Shown here: piece after piece, positions 33,103-43,446 of the stretch | How the letters are laid out: every line of letters begins with the position of its first letter | How positions within the stretch are numbered: the first letter of the stretch is position 1 | NCBI GenBank assembly: GCA_036365145.1 | Contig: JAEOAD010000029.1 | Span: 20,755,001 to 20,819,000, forward strand | Source of the DNA: Orientallactaga sibirica | Taxonomy: Eukaryota; Chordata; Mammalia; Rodentia; Dipodidae | Length of the DNA stretch: 64,000 bases | Reading direction: 5' to 3' | Notes under the pieces: generated by a model | What the model was told of the DNA's origin: nothing | The model's database searches: none | Seen by the model: the letters and a program-made list of their open reading frames with translations, nothing else | Position numbers and translations under genes: made by a program

Positions 33103-33335
33103 GGTGTCTGGAGAGATGCCTCACTGCAAGCAGGAAGACCTGAGATTGATCCAAGAATCTACATAAAAGGCCAGTTACAGATGCACATACTTATAACCTG
33201 CATGATGAGGGAGGCAGAAAAAAGAAGATCACTAGGACCTACTGGTTAGCCAGCCTAACTCTGAAAAAGCAGTTATCTCCAGGTTCTTTGAGAGATACTG
33301 TTTCAGGGAAATAAGAATGAAGAATGAAATGCATG
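33103..33335 (+). mobile_element. B4-type SINE, diverged
   Basis: A head-like GGTGTCTGGAGAGATGCCTCAC, then a B1-related part (GATCACTAGGACCTACTGGTTAGCC), passing into a CA-rich tail. Confidence 0.55.
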
Positions 33336-33635
33336 CACATGGAGCATGTGTATCTGAAGCTAATGGGCACACACCACATGCACATCACATGAAGCACTAG
33401 CATCTGACACATCCACACACCATTTGCATGCATACATGCAAATACCACAAGAAATACATATATCACATACAGCATGTGCATCTGACACATGCAGACATCA
33501 CATGCACACATATTACATACAGCATGTGATTCTGATCCTCACATGAACATACCACATGCCCCCCATATAACATGGAGCATGTGCATCTGGCACTCAACAT
33601 GTACACACTACATGCACATCATATTCTCCACACCT
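33335..33635 (+). repeat. Degenerate CACATGCA-rich tandem array
   Basis: A roughly 50-65 base motif with GAGCATGTGCATCTGACAC followed by ACATCACATGCACA recurs about five times with drift (centred near 33340, 33390, 33470, 33520 and 33575). It is alternating purine-pyrimidine in much of its length and probably grew from the SINE tail. Confidence 0.7.
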
Positions 33636-34277
33636 CACACATTAAAATTGGTGTTCACACTTTCCTCAGATGTTTTAAAATATTAACTCTCCTATTTATA
33701 TTAGACAAACTTTATAATATCACCTATATAGGGAATACTTTAAAAATCCTTTCTCCTATATTTTGGAAGTGTATAGTACCTGACTTTTAGCTATAGTAAC
33801 CCAACTATGCAAAGTACATCATAACTTCCTGTTTCTGTCAATCAGAAATTCCTCATCTTACCCAAGCTGCTACTATACCCCCTCAGGCCATTGATAATCA
33901 TCATTTATTCTTAACTTCCCTAAGGATAACTATTTTAAATATCACAAACATGTGAGTTCATGTAGTATTTTTCTTTCCATGTCTGGCATAGTTCACTTAA
34001 CATAATGATTTCCATTCCCATCCACACTGTAATAATAAAAAGATTTCATTCTTTTGTGGTATTCCATAATGTATATATACTAAATTTTCTTCCTCCATTT
34101 ATCCATTGATAAGCTTCACAAGTTTTTATTTATTGGCTAGTGTGCATAAGTGCTATACTGAATGTAGATATCTGCTTGACATATTGATCTGATTTCCTTT
34201 GAATATGTACTAAATGGTTTGATTACTGGATCATTTGGTAGTTATTTTACCAAGCTTTCTTAAGAACCTCTATTTAA

Positions 34278-34935
34278 TTTTCCATACTCACTGCACTGTA
34301 GTAATTTATATTCTCACCAATGGTGTACAGTGCTCTGTGTTATTTTCCATACTCACTGTAGCAATTTACACTCTCACCAATGGTTTACAGTGCTCTGTGT
34401 TATTTTCCATACTCACTGTAGTAATTTACACTCTCACCAATGGTGTACAGTGCTCTGTGTAATTTTCCATACTCACTGTAGTAATTTACACTCTCACCAA
34501 TAGTGTATAGTGCTCTGTGTTATTTTCCATTATGATTGTAGTAATTATACTCTCAACAAGGGTATACAGTGCTCTGTGTAATTTTCCATTAAGACTGTAG
34601 TAATTACGCTCTCACCAATGATGTACAGTGCTTTGTATAATTTTCCATTATGACTGATGTAATTGGACTCTCACCAATGCTGTGCAGTGCCCTGTGTTAT
34701 TTTCCATTATGACTATAGTGATTACACTCTCACCAATTGTGTACAATCCTTTGTATTATTTCCAATTATTACTATATCAATTATACTCTCAACAATGGTA
34801 TACAGTGCTCTGTATAGTTTTCCATTATGGCTTTAGTAATTGTGCTTTCACCAATGGTATACAGTGCCCTATGTAATTGTCCATTATGACTGTAGTAATT
34901 TACACTCTCACCAATGCTGTGCAGTGCTCTCTTTT
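34278..34935 (+). repeat. 11-unit minisatellite, 59-60 bp period, derived from L1 3' UTR
   Basis: Units start with TTTTCCAT at about 34278, 34343, 34403, 34463, 34523, 34582, 34641, 34700, 34758, 34818 and 34877. Each contains a TAATTTACACTCTCACCAATG / TAATTACACTCTC core and a GTACAGTGCTCTGTGT end. Units 2-4 are nearly identical, while later ones drift and shorten by 1-2 bases. The unit equals one stretch of the surrounding L1 3' tail. Confidence 0.95.
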
Positions 34936-35041
34936 CTACACATTTTGCCAGTCTTGTGACCATGAGTATTTTTGTTATGTGCTACTCTTAATAAGGTGAT
35001 TATCTCATTGTGGGTTTTTGATTTTTTTTTTTTTTTAGTTT

Positions 35042-35260
35042 TTAAAAAATAGTTTATTTGCAAGGAAAAGAGAGAGAGAGAGAGAGAAAGAGTCAAGGAG
35101 GAAGAATATGGTCATGCCAGGGCCTCTAGACACTGCAAATGAACTCCAGATGCATTCACCACTTTGTATATCTGACTTTATGTGGGTACTGAGGAATCAA
35201 ACACGGGTTGTTAGACTTTGCATTCTAGTGTCTTAAACACTGTGTATTGTCTCCAGCCCC
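35042..35260 (-). mobile_element. tRNA-derived SINE (DIP/B2-like)
   Basis: Minus strand: a decayed GGGGCTGGAGACAATAC head at right, GTATATCTGACTTTATGTGGG body and GA-rich tail complement at left. It is inserted into the L1 tail. Confidence 0.88.
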
Positions 35261-35335
35261 TACAATTTTTATTATATATTTTTTATTATTGTCTATTCCT
35301 GTTCGAAATGATGTGTTTCATAATGACATTTTTAC

Positions 35336-35405
35336 TCAGGTACATTATGAACTTTGACCACATGTATCATCAAGGTACATTATGAACTTTGACCATGTGC
35401 ATCAC
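35336..35405 (+). repeat. Short direct duplication, about 34 bp
   Basis: GGTACATTATGAACTTTGACCA occurs twice in tandem with related flanks, at about 35339 and 35373. Confidence 0.9.
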
Positions 35406-35950
35406 ACATTTCCCTTTGCCTGTTTCCTCCCCCCCTCCTGCTAGTCCCTTTCCCTTCCAAAATAGACCCTTCCTCAAGGGTTAATGATGCTTAACTTTCT
35501 TCTTGAACCTGTGGGCCAGTGTTACACTCAGTGTTCATTATTTTAGTATGGGAATGTGAGTTTTTGTTATTTAGTTTTTCTAGTTCTTTACCTATCTTAC
35601 TATCTGTCTATTCTGTGCTTTTCAGTTTGCACATATTACCTCCCATTCTGTAAGTTATCTTTGCACTTTGTTGAATGTTTCTCTTGATGGGGGGGGGGCT
35701 TTTATTTTGAAGTAGTCCCATTAGTCTGTTTTTGCTTTTATTTCTCATGCTTTTAAGGCCTTTCCCCCCCTAAACAACCTTGCCTATTTCAATGTTCTGG
35801 TGCATTTCTCCTGTGTTTTCCCAGTAGTTCCACAGTTTCTGGCCTCAGATTGAAGTCCATTTTCAGCTGATTTTATAGTTGGAAAAAATAAGCATCTAAG
35901 CTCATTCTTGTACATGTGGCTATCTAATATTTCCATCACCACTTTAAGAT

Positions 35951-36510
35951 TGTCCTCGCAACAATCCATGTTCTTAGAACCTTTGTCAAAAATCTTCAGG
36001 CTGCAATGATGGGTTATTTTCTAATACAACCAAGATTAAAGCAACAGTGACTTCTATCACTCAGAATAAACTGGACTATAAGATCAGGGACACAATCCTG
36101 CACCCTTCCAAGTTTTACCAGTACATCCCAACACCAGCTGTGAGGCGATAGGACGTCCAAGAAAAGTTTCATGGAAGAATTTGGAAAACAAACAAACAAA
36201 CAAACAAAATAAACTTCAACACAGACTACAAGTCTAGTGATCCCCAAATAGCACCTGCAGATTAAAGCTAGTTAGATAATAGTAGGCTTGACGGTCATTA
36301 AGGATGGACCTTCCTCCCTTATAATCAGCACTTGTAAACCAGGAAATGAACCTCTAGGTCTAACTATTGGTCAAAAAATGGAATCTGAATAGTGACTACT
36401 GCCCTAGGTGGAGGCAGGGTATCCCAAACTGTCCAAATCAAGGTCACTATCTATACGGATGTTTTCTAGAAAAAAAAAAAAAACACAGGCATACCATTAT
36501 CCATTCTGTT
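35951..36510. other. Single-copy sequence
   Basis: It contains a short (CAAA)n at about 36186-36209 and an A-run near 36469-36483. No other recognised feature. Confidence 0.4.
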
Positions 36511-36529
36511 AAGTGTTAATACAAATGGG

Positions 36530-36747
36530 GCTTCAGAGATGGTTTAGCAGTTTAGGAGCTTGCATTTAAAGCCTAAGTACTCAGGTTCAATTTCCTGGAA
36601 CCCAATTAAGCCAGATGCAAAGGATGGCACATGCATCTGGAGTTCATTTGCAGTAACTGGAGGACCTATCACACTCATTTTCTCTATCTGCCACTGTCTC
36701 TTTCTCTCTCTCAAAATAAGTAAATAAAACATTCTTCTTAAGATAAG
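36530..36747 (+). mobile_element. tRNA-derived SINE (DIP/B2-like) with perfect 15-bp target duplication
   Basis: GTTAATACAAATGGG at 36515-36529 is repeated exactly at 36748-36762. The body has AAGCCAGATGCAAAGGATGG and CATCTGGAGTTCATTTGCAG. Confidence 0.93.
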
Positions 36748-36849
36748 GTTAATACAAATGGGCCTATCAATTGCATGGACATGATAGCAGTCCATAAGGA
36801 AGGCTATCATTTTAAGATACTTCAGAAATACTATAAGGCCTACCTCCTG

Positions 36850-37060
36850 TGTAGGTTGACATAATGATCTCCTTAGCCATTGTCCACTCTCACCCTCTGA
36901 AGGGGGGGTTTTATGGTAATGGTCCCTTATATAAATGTCCACTCTCACCCCCTGAACATGGTTCACTTTGCTCTGTAATAAACCCTGTCTCTCCTCTGCA
37001 GTATGCATTCTGTTTCTCAGCTGAACTATTTGGACGGAAAGAACAAGGACCAGGAGCAGA
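36850..37060 (+). promoter_or_regulatory. Possible LTR promoter/polyadenylation fragment
   Basis: A TATATAA word (36929-36935) is followed about 75 bases later by AATAAACCCTGTCTCTCC, the spacing of a retroviral U3-R junction. TGTCCACTCTCACCC(T/C)CTGAA is directly repeated at about 36883 and 36937, as U3 enhancer repeats often are. Ends and target duplication were not found, so LTR identity is unproven. Confidence 0.4.
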
Positions 37061-38920
37061 AAAGGGGACACAGCAAGATTTGGGTGATGAAAGGAGGACA
37101 CCAAAAGACAGAGTCTGGTATGGTACTGAGTGTGACATTTTCATTACCCTAGAATGAGAGACTCTCTCAACATCGCTGCATGACAATGAACATGGATGAC
37201 TACAGAACTGGGAAATTCACATCTTTGAATGCAGTATTAATGTTAGAATTTTATTACTTAGACCTGGCCAAATAATTGATTGCTTATGTTGTCGAAATCA
37301 GTGTTTAGGAGATTACCCTAGAGGTTGGATGACATCATGTGAACCAAGAACAACACCCTGCAAACTATCTCATTTACAAAATATCAGCTGTGGGCAAAGA
37401 GCGTACTGTGAATAATAAGCACTTATCTTCCAGGATATTCCAGCTATTTACAGATTAGCTTCCCAGAAATCATGAATAAAAACCAGGCAGATATACCTTT
37501 GGACAAGGCTGAATTTTTTCCCTACATATTTATTTTTGCGATTAATTTTGTCTTGTATATTCCAGTCAATAAAGTTTTTAGGGGATATCTTAAAATACTC
37601 ATCACTTGAAAAAGCAGATGTTTGTTTACTGTACATGGAGTCACTATCTAGTTTGAAACCACAATGAATTCAGCTGTGAAATTCATTTGAATTTGCATAT
37701 TTCAATGCAAAGTATGAACTAAAGTTCCCAAAAAGAACCTGCTTCAAACATGGCTGATTTGACTGACTAGGACTTCTGGGACCATGGAAAGATTGAACTT
37801 TTCAGGTTCAGATCCAAATTATCCTGGGATGTCTCTTGTCCCTTTAATAATAATTTATTTTGCACCTCCATGTTTGACCTAATATCTGTGACTATCATAT
37901 GAAACCGTTTTGGAGTGCACTACTAGACCACCAGCTTCCATCAACCCAAGGGCTAAGAATGACATCAGATAGCATCTGAAGCCTATAGCAGAGCTTTTTT
38001 CCTCCTTTGCTGTTATTTCTACCAATGTATTTGAAAAGTGCCTTGACATGTAACCTTCTTTCATCCTGTCACTACAACACTTTAATGGAATTGTTAACAG
38101 GTTGGAACTTTGAATGCTGGTTAACTTAAATCTATGTTCTCTGGCCATGGTCATGTGTGTTTATCTCCAGAATTAACTGTCTTTCATCTCCTTTGAGATA
38201 AGAGCTTATTTTACATCAATACAAATAGGAGTTACAATTAAAAAAATTGACTCATAACAAAAGTACAAAAATTTCTTAGATCATGCCATCGTTCTTATTG
38301 AAAAATATACATTTATTAAAAGAAATGTAATGTGTTTTTATCTGTTGCATATGTCACTTTCTTTCAGCAGTTATCATAAACTTTATATGTAAAATAATGT
38401 TCATGGACAATTTATTAATTTTAAAATCATTTCATGAGAAATAGATGCCAAAATTTTAGTATATTTTGGTGATTATTGAAATAATAGTATAATTGTTTTC
38501 ATTTGGTATAATGAATTTTGTTAATAAATTTTCTAAGTGTAATTTATCAGAAGTTTTTTGGTAAAAGGGAAGCTCTCATGGCATAGGGTATAATTAATGT
38601 TTGTTGCTTCTGGATGACTTCCTAGTTTTAAGCAACTTGGTTAGGATGTAAGTCAATATAGTTTTGTTTTGTTCTTATGATTGGGGTTCATTGAGCATTA
38701 TGAACCTGTAGGCTTCTATTTTTGTCAGAAGTAACAAATTCTTAACCATCATTATTTCAAACATTTTTTTGCCCCTACTCTCTCAAGGACTTTAATTATA
38801 CATGCACTAAGAAGTTTGGCTTTGTCCTATAGCTAATACACTGTTCATTTCTTAAAATACCATTCTCTGTGTGTTAATTGTAGACAGTATTCCATGTCTT
38901 CTAATTTACTAATTCTATGA
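37061..38920. other. Single-copy AT-rich sequence
   Basis: No repeat was recognised. A stretch at about 37240-37480, with TGACATCATG and CAAATAATTGATTG words, is repeat-free and could be regulatory, but nothing specific supports that. Confidence 0.35.
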
Positions 38921-38968
38921 TATCCTTATAATTGCTGTGGCAAAATAACTGACAAAAGTGACTTAAAA

Positions 38969-39325
38969 GCTGAGCATGGAAGCCGGGCGTGGTGGCACAC
39001 GCCTTTAATCCCAGCACTCGGGAGGCAGAGGTAGGAGGATCACCATGAATTCGAGGCCACCCTGAGACTACATAGTGAATTCCAGGTCAGCCTGGACCAG
39101 AGTGAGACCCTACCTCGAAAAACCAAAATAAATAAATAAATAAATAAATAAATAAATTAAATAAATAAATAAATAAATAAAAGCTGAGCATGGTAACACA
39201 AGCCTTAAAGGTTAAATCTCAGCACTTGGGAGGCAGAGGTAGAAGGATCACCATGAGTTGGAGACCAGCCTGACTATAGGGCCTCACTGGGCTAGAATGA
39301 AACCCTACTTCAGGAAAAACAACAA
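38969..39325 (+). mobile_element. Outer B1 SINE, split by an inner B1
   Basis: Its target duplication AAAAGTGACTTAAAA is perfect (38954-38968 and 39326-39340). The first 11 bases GCTGAGCATGG lie at 38969-38979 and are repeated at 39183-39193, where the element continues. Confidence 0.88.
38981..39178 (+). mobile_element. Inner B1 SINE, well preserved
   Basis: It starts GCCGGGCGTGGTGGCACACG, has the internal 29-bp duplication typical of B1, and ends TACCTCGAAAAACC with an (AATA)n tail. Its target duplication AAAAGCTGAGCATGG is perfect (38965-38979 and 39179-39193). CpGs are retained, so it is one of the youngest elements in the window. Confidence 0.95.
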
Positions 39326-39476
39326 AAAAGTGACTTAAAAAAAGGGAGGGTTTATTTGGGGATTACAGTTCAGAGGAATACAGTTGATGATGGTAGGGCA
39401 GGCATGGTGGCAGAAGCATGAGGTAGCTAGTCTCATTGCAGCCACATAAAAGATGAAGGAGAGATGAATACAGGCT

Positions 39477-40287
39477 TGTAGCATACAGCTTCAGCAACCT
39501 AAAACCAGTCTCAGTGCCTGCAATTTTAACTTGATTGAGGTTTTCCAACTTAAAATCTTAAATCTTTCAGTTCACTATCTTTAGCCAAGCACATCAGTCC
39601 ATTACAGATTTAACTTTGATCAAATTCTCTGGGCCTGGGTAGCAGTTTGCAGCCAGCCCTTATGTCAGTAGCCCAGTTCCTACAAAGTCATCTGCAGTCT
39701 TTTCTTCCCCTTTGAAAGCTCATAAGCTGAGCCTCGAAGTTTAATACTATCTGTGCTTAGCATTCTCAAACTCTCATCAGAATAGTCCATAAAACTTGAC
39801 TTACCATGCCAGAAGGTTTCTTTAGTTGCAAGAAAAGAATCCATGTCTGTTCCTTCAAAACAAAGGTTCCAAAAGACCAAAACCCACATGGTCAGGTTCA
39901 TCTCACCTGACTTCTGGTACCCACTTCTGTAGCAGACACCTTCAGGTTTGCTGAGATGAACTTCCAGATCAGGCAAAGTTATGGAGGAAGGGATATTTAT
40001 TGAAGCTTACAGATCCAGGGGAAGTGCCATAGTGGCAAAAGAAGCTGGCCTGCTTTCACAGGACCAAACACAGAGAGAAAAGCCAAAAACCAAAAGCCAC
40101 ACAACACATCACATTTCAGGAGCTCCATTTAGGCACACTTTGCATATCTTCGGATTGAAATCTCAAACCCACCACCACACCTGAACATCCACCCAGTGAC
40201 ACTGCCTCCATCCAGGTGGCTGCAGATGCAAACTACAAACTAATAAAACACTGAATATATTGGGGGCCATCTATTCAAACTAATACA
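39477..40287 (-). mobile_element. MaLR element with intact right LTR, left LTR mostly deleted
   Basis: The right LTR (39928-40287) starts TGTAGCAGACACC and ends AATACA. Only the first about 20 bases of the left LTR (TGTAGCATACAGCTTCAG) remain, followed by interior. An exact AGGCT duplication flanks the whole (39472-39476, 40288-40292). The interior ends CTTCTGGTACCCACTTC beside the right LTR, which on the minus strand is a MaLR-style primer-binding region. Confidence 0.87.
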
Positions 40288-40292
40288 AGGCT

Positions 40293-40460
40293 CAATTAGC
40301 TTTTTCCTTTTATTCAGTCCAGTTCCAGATTATGAAATGGTGCTGACCACATTCAAGGCACATCTTCCTACCTCAGTTAAACCTCTCTGCCAGTATTTTC
40401 ACTGACATGCCCAGTCTTTAAGTAACATCAACTTGACAATCAAAATTAACTATCACAGCA
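40293..40460 (-). mobile_element. MTD-like MaLR LTR, right part
   Basis: It continues with TTATTCAGTCCAGTTCCAG and GGTGCTGACCACATTCAAGG and ends TTAACTATCACAGC. Confidence 0.8.
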
Positions 40461-41566
40461 AGAAATTCTTCTGAAGTATACACTCCAATATGAATTAATT
40501 TTTATCTGCAGATGTTAACTTTGGGTGTTTAAATACCTTACATATTTCTACTTATCATATTTAATCTTTACTAAATATATTTTGCACATACCTTTCTTTT
40601 TGATTTGTCAGCCAAGAAAGAAATGCAGTCCCTATTAGTCAATCTTTACTTGAAAGCAAACTCAAATATACATTTTAATGCTCAGGATCTTAGCTCTCCA
40701 AGAGGGTAGTTGAGCTATGTTTATTTTCTGCTTATGTTCATGTAATTAAATTAATTTGAAAGATTTACATTGTCTAATATTCTGTAAGAGTGAAGATCAA
40801 TATAAGAAAAACATAAGTTCATAAATTGAAATGCCACTAAGTGATGGAGTGGGATTGGATATGAGTTTAACAAAGTTATTCTAATATGTATCTAAACAAA
40901 TAAATAAAAAACAAATCTTGAAAATAAAAAAAAAGTGGAAGGTTTGGCAGTAATAAATATAAAATGTGACATAAGAATAGACAGACAGGTCAATGAGAGC
41001 ATAGAACAGTCCAGTTCAAGTAAGGCAATAATTTAATACTAGACAAGGATAGCATATCAATTGGCAAAATATAGATTAATAAACTATATTAAAATTAAAA
41101 TTATAAAGTAATGGAACTGCAGCTGAACCTAACACAATTTAATCACAGTAAATTGTAGAATGAATTAGGGAGTTGAACTCAAAAGTATATATAAATGAAG
41201 AGGTTAAAATGTAAGATGTGTGCTAACATATTGGGAATAAACCTCTAGCTAGGAAATCAAATAGGAAAAGCAAAATAGAAATGTTCAGTTTCAGAAACAC
41301 TAAATAATATTTCCTCCTAACCAAACAATACATGAATAAAATTTAAAAATAAACTGGAAAACATACTATATGGTAAAAAATAAATTTCTATAAAATGGTT
41401 TTTATAAATCATTCAAATTAATTTTAAAATTTTCATAATTGGGAAGTGTATTTTCCATGATGCACAGAAGAACCAAGATTGATAAGCATATACAATTATT
41501 TTTACTAGAAATAAAAGTACAGATTATAAAATCATAGCCTACATTATGACATCAAAACTAGCAAAG
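40461..41566. other. AT-rich sequence, no recognised feature
   Basis: Very A/T-rich, without repeats or frames of interest. Confidence 0.4.
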
Positions 41567-41835
41567 CTTAGGGCTGAACAATGGCTCAGTGATAAAGTGC
41601 TGCAGCACAAGCATGAAACCTGAGTCTGGACCATCAGAACCCACATCAAAGCTGGATGCTGTTGTTTACAAGCCAGTAAAGTGAATTCAGTGATGACAAT
41701 GGGAGACCCTGCCTCAAATAAGGTGGAACCTCCACATGACATGATGACATGCATGCATGCAAGTGTGCACATGCAGGCACGCATGCACACACACACACAC
41801 ACACCACAAACACACATATCCACACACAATAGAAA
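41567..41835 (+). mobile_element. B4-type SINE with (CA)n tail
   Basis: GGGCTGAACAATGGCTCAGTG head, GAGACCCTGCCTCAAATAAGG, and a GCATGCATGCAAGTGTGCAC to (CA)n tail. Confidence 0.65.
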
Positions 41836-41962
41836 TGCTTTAAAAATCACAGAATGATGAAAATAGTGGAATAAAGAAAATTTCCATTTCTGTTACAAGT
41901 AAATATCTTAAAAGTGTGGCTAATTACATAGCAATATGAATATTAAGAACCTTAACAAGTTA

Positions 41963-42509
41963 GGGCTGGAGAGATGGCTCAACTGTTAAGGCACTTGCCT
42001 ATGAAGCCTAAGGACCCAGATTCAATTCCCCAGTACCCACGTGTGGTGGTTTAATTCAGGTGTCCCCCATAAACTTAGGTATTCTGAATGCTAGTCTCCC
42101 CCAGGTGATGGCAAATGGAAATTAAATCATCCTGGAGGTGGGTGTTATAGCCAGTTATGGGTGTTATATGCCAGTGTTTGGCACACTGTCCTGTTCCTGT
42201 TGTCTACCTGATGTTGGCCAGGGGGTGATGTCCACCCTCTCCTCATGCTATCATTTCCCCTGCCATCTTGGAGCTCCCCCCTCAAGCCTGAAAGCCAAAA
42301 TAAACCTCTTTTTCCCACAAGCTGTTCTTGGTTGGGTGATCTCTACCAGCAATGTGAACCTGACTGCAACACCACATAAGCCAGATACACAAGGTGGCTC
42401 GTGCTACTGGAGATCGTTTTTAGAGACTAGAGGCCTTGATACAACCATTCTTGCTCTCTCTGTCTCTCTCTTTTGTCTTTCTCAAATAAATGAATAAAAT
42501 ACATAAAAA
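41963..42509 (+). mobile_element. tRNA-derived SINE (DIP/B2-like), split by a MaLR LTR
   Basis: The left part runs 41963-42041 and the right part 42372-42509, both from one SINE. Its target duplication AAGAACCTTAAC lies at 41945-41956 and 42510-42521. Confidence 0.92.
42042..42371 (+). mobile_element. Solo MaLR LTR inserted in a SINE
   Basis: It starts TGTGGTGGTTTAATTCAGG and ends TGACTGCAACA, with AATAAACCTCTTTTTCCC as polyadenylation block. The 5-bp duplication is CCACG (42037-42041) / CCACA (42372-42376), one CpG transition apart. It post-dates the tRNA-SINE family. Confidence 0.93.
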
Positions 42510-42521
42510 AAGAACCTTAAC

Positions 42522-43165
42522 TATTTTTAAATTTAGTAATTTATTATCGTCTTTAAAGTACATTAAAGGAAATATTCACAATAGTGGTAAACTATACATA
42601 TTAACTGATAAACTAATTTAATGACAAAATATGTCTGACTGTGGATATCTCCATATTACAATCTGTGGCTGAGTTTCATGAAACAAAATTACTATGTTCA
42701 TAATGTGACTCAACACTTTTCACTCTTAAGTCTGTTGTTTGTTCTCACTGCAAGCTGATGAGGGGGTAAAGGACACTCCTTTCTTTCAGAGATTTGAAAT
42801 TAACTAACCCCCTCCCCATCATACATTCTGGAATGACAAAAATTCTCAAATAAATTTTGAAGCCAGGAGAATGTCCTCTTTATTTCTGTCTGTCACCATG
42901 AAGTTTAATCCTTCTGACAGTCAGGCAATTTCACTAGGGTTTTAAATCTGGATGGGCCAAGGGAAGGGGATTGAATGCTTTTCTCTGGACATATGCTCCT
43001 CATTATGTCAGTCTCTTTATAGCTACTGCCTCAGGGTGACCTTGAATAGAACATCCTGCAGAATCAAACATTGTTTACTGTTCACTAGAGAGGAGTGTGG
43101 CACTATCCACTGTATAAGAAGCCATTTTCTCAGAGGGCTTGTGGTACCACTGCTCTGAATATAAC
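42522..43165. other. Single-copy sequence
   Basis: No recognised feature. Confidence 0.4.
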
Positions 43166-43180
43166 ATAAGAAGAGATATA

Positions 43181-43342
43181 GGGCTGGAGAGATGGCTTAG
43201 CGGTTAAACGCTTGCCTATGAAGCCTAAGGACCCCGGTTCAAGGCTCGATTCTCCAGACCCACATAAGCCAGATGCACAAGGGGGTGCATGCATCCGGAG
43301 TTCGTTTGCAGTGGCTGGAGGCCCTGGAGCACCCATTCTCTC

Positions 43343-43377
<35 letters not shown>

Positions 43378-43433
43378 CTGCCTATTTCTGTATCTCTCTC
43401 TCTCAAATAAATAAATAATAAAATATTAAAAAA
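43181..43433 (+). mobile_element. tRNA-derived SINE (DIP/B2-like), youngest-looking copy
   Basis: AAGAAGAGATATA is exactly repeated at 43168-43180 and 43434-43446. The head is GGGCTGGAGAGATGGCTTAG, CpGs are partly kept (CATCCGGAGTTCGTTTGCAG), and a (CT)n of about 19 units precedes the AAATA tail. It carries a short internal duplication GGTTCAAGGCTCGATTC at the B box. Confidence 0.96.
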
Positions 43434-43446
43434 AAGAAGAGATATA

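Larger units (their letters stand above)
33700..35950 (+). mobile_element. Old LINE-1 3' tail, interrupted
   Basis: From about 33.7 kb the sequence follows the order of a mammalian-wide L1 3' region: TTCATGTAGTATTTTTCTTTCC, ACTTAACATAATG, TGGTATTCCATAATGTATATAT, GATTACTGGATCATTTGGTAG, TTTTCCATACTCAC...CTCACCAATGG, TTGCCAGTCTTGTGACC and ATCTCATTGTGGGTTTTTG. After a SINE it continues to about 35.95 kb with a CCCATTAGTCTGTTTTTGC word. There is no ORF2. It is unusual in that a central 60 bp is tandemly amplified. Confidence 0.75.
38937..39476 (-). mobile_element. MTD-like MaLR LTR, left part with two nested B1s
   Basis: It starts ATAATTGCTGTGGCAAAATAACTG, is split at 38968/39326 by B1 elements, resumes AGGGTTTATTTGGGGATTACAG and is cut at 39476 by another MaLR element. 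The right part is 40293-40460. Confidence 0.8.

Noticed and set aside
33335..33635. CRISPR-like or iteron-like array
   Set aside because: The period drifts and spacers are not unique; it is a degenerate eukaryotic tandem repeat in a mammalian context.
34278..34935. Possible tandem gene or coding repeat
   Set aside because: The unit is not a multiple of three throughout and carries stops; it matches an L1 3' UTR.
36544..37104. A 186-codon frame, one of the longest in the window
   Set aside because: It runs through the complement of a tRNA-SINE and the LTR-like module, so it is a chance fusion of repeat sequence.
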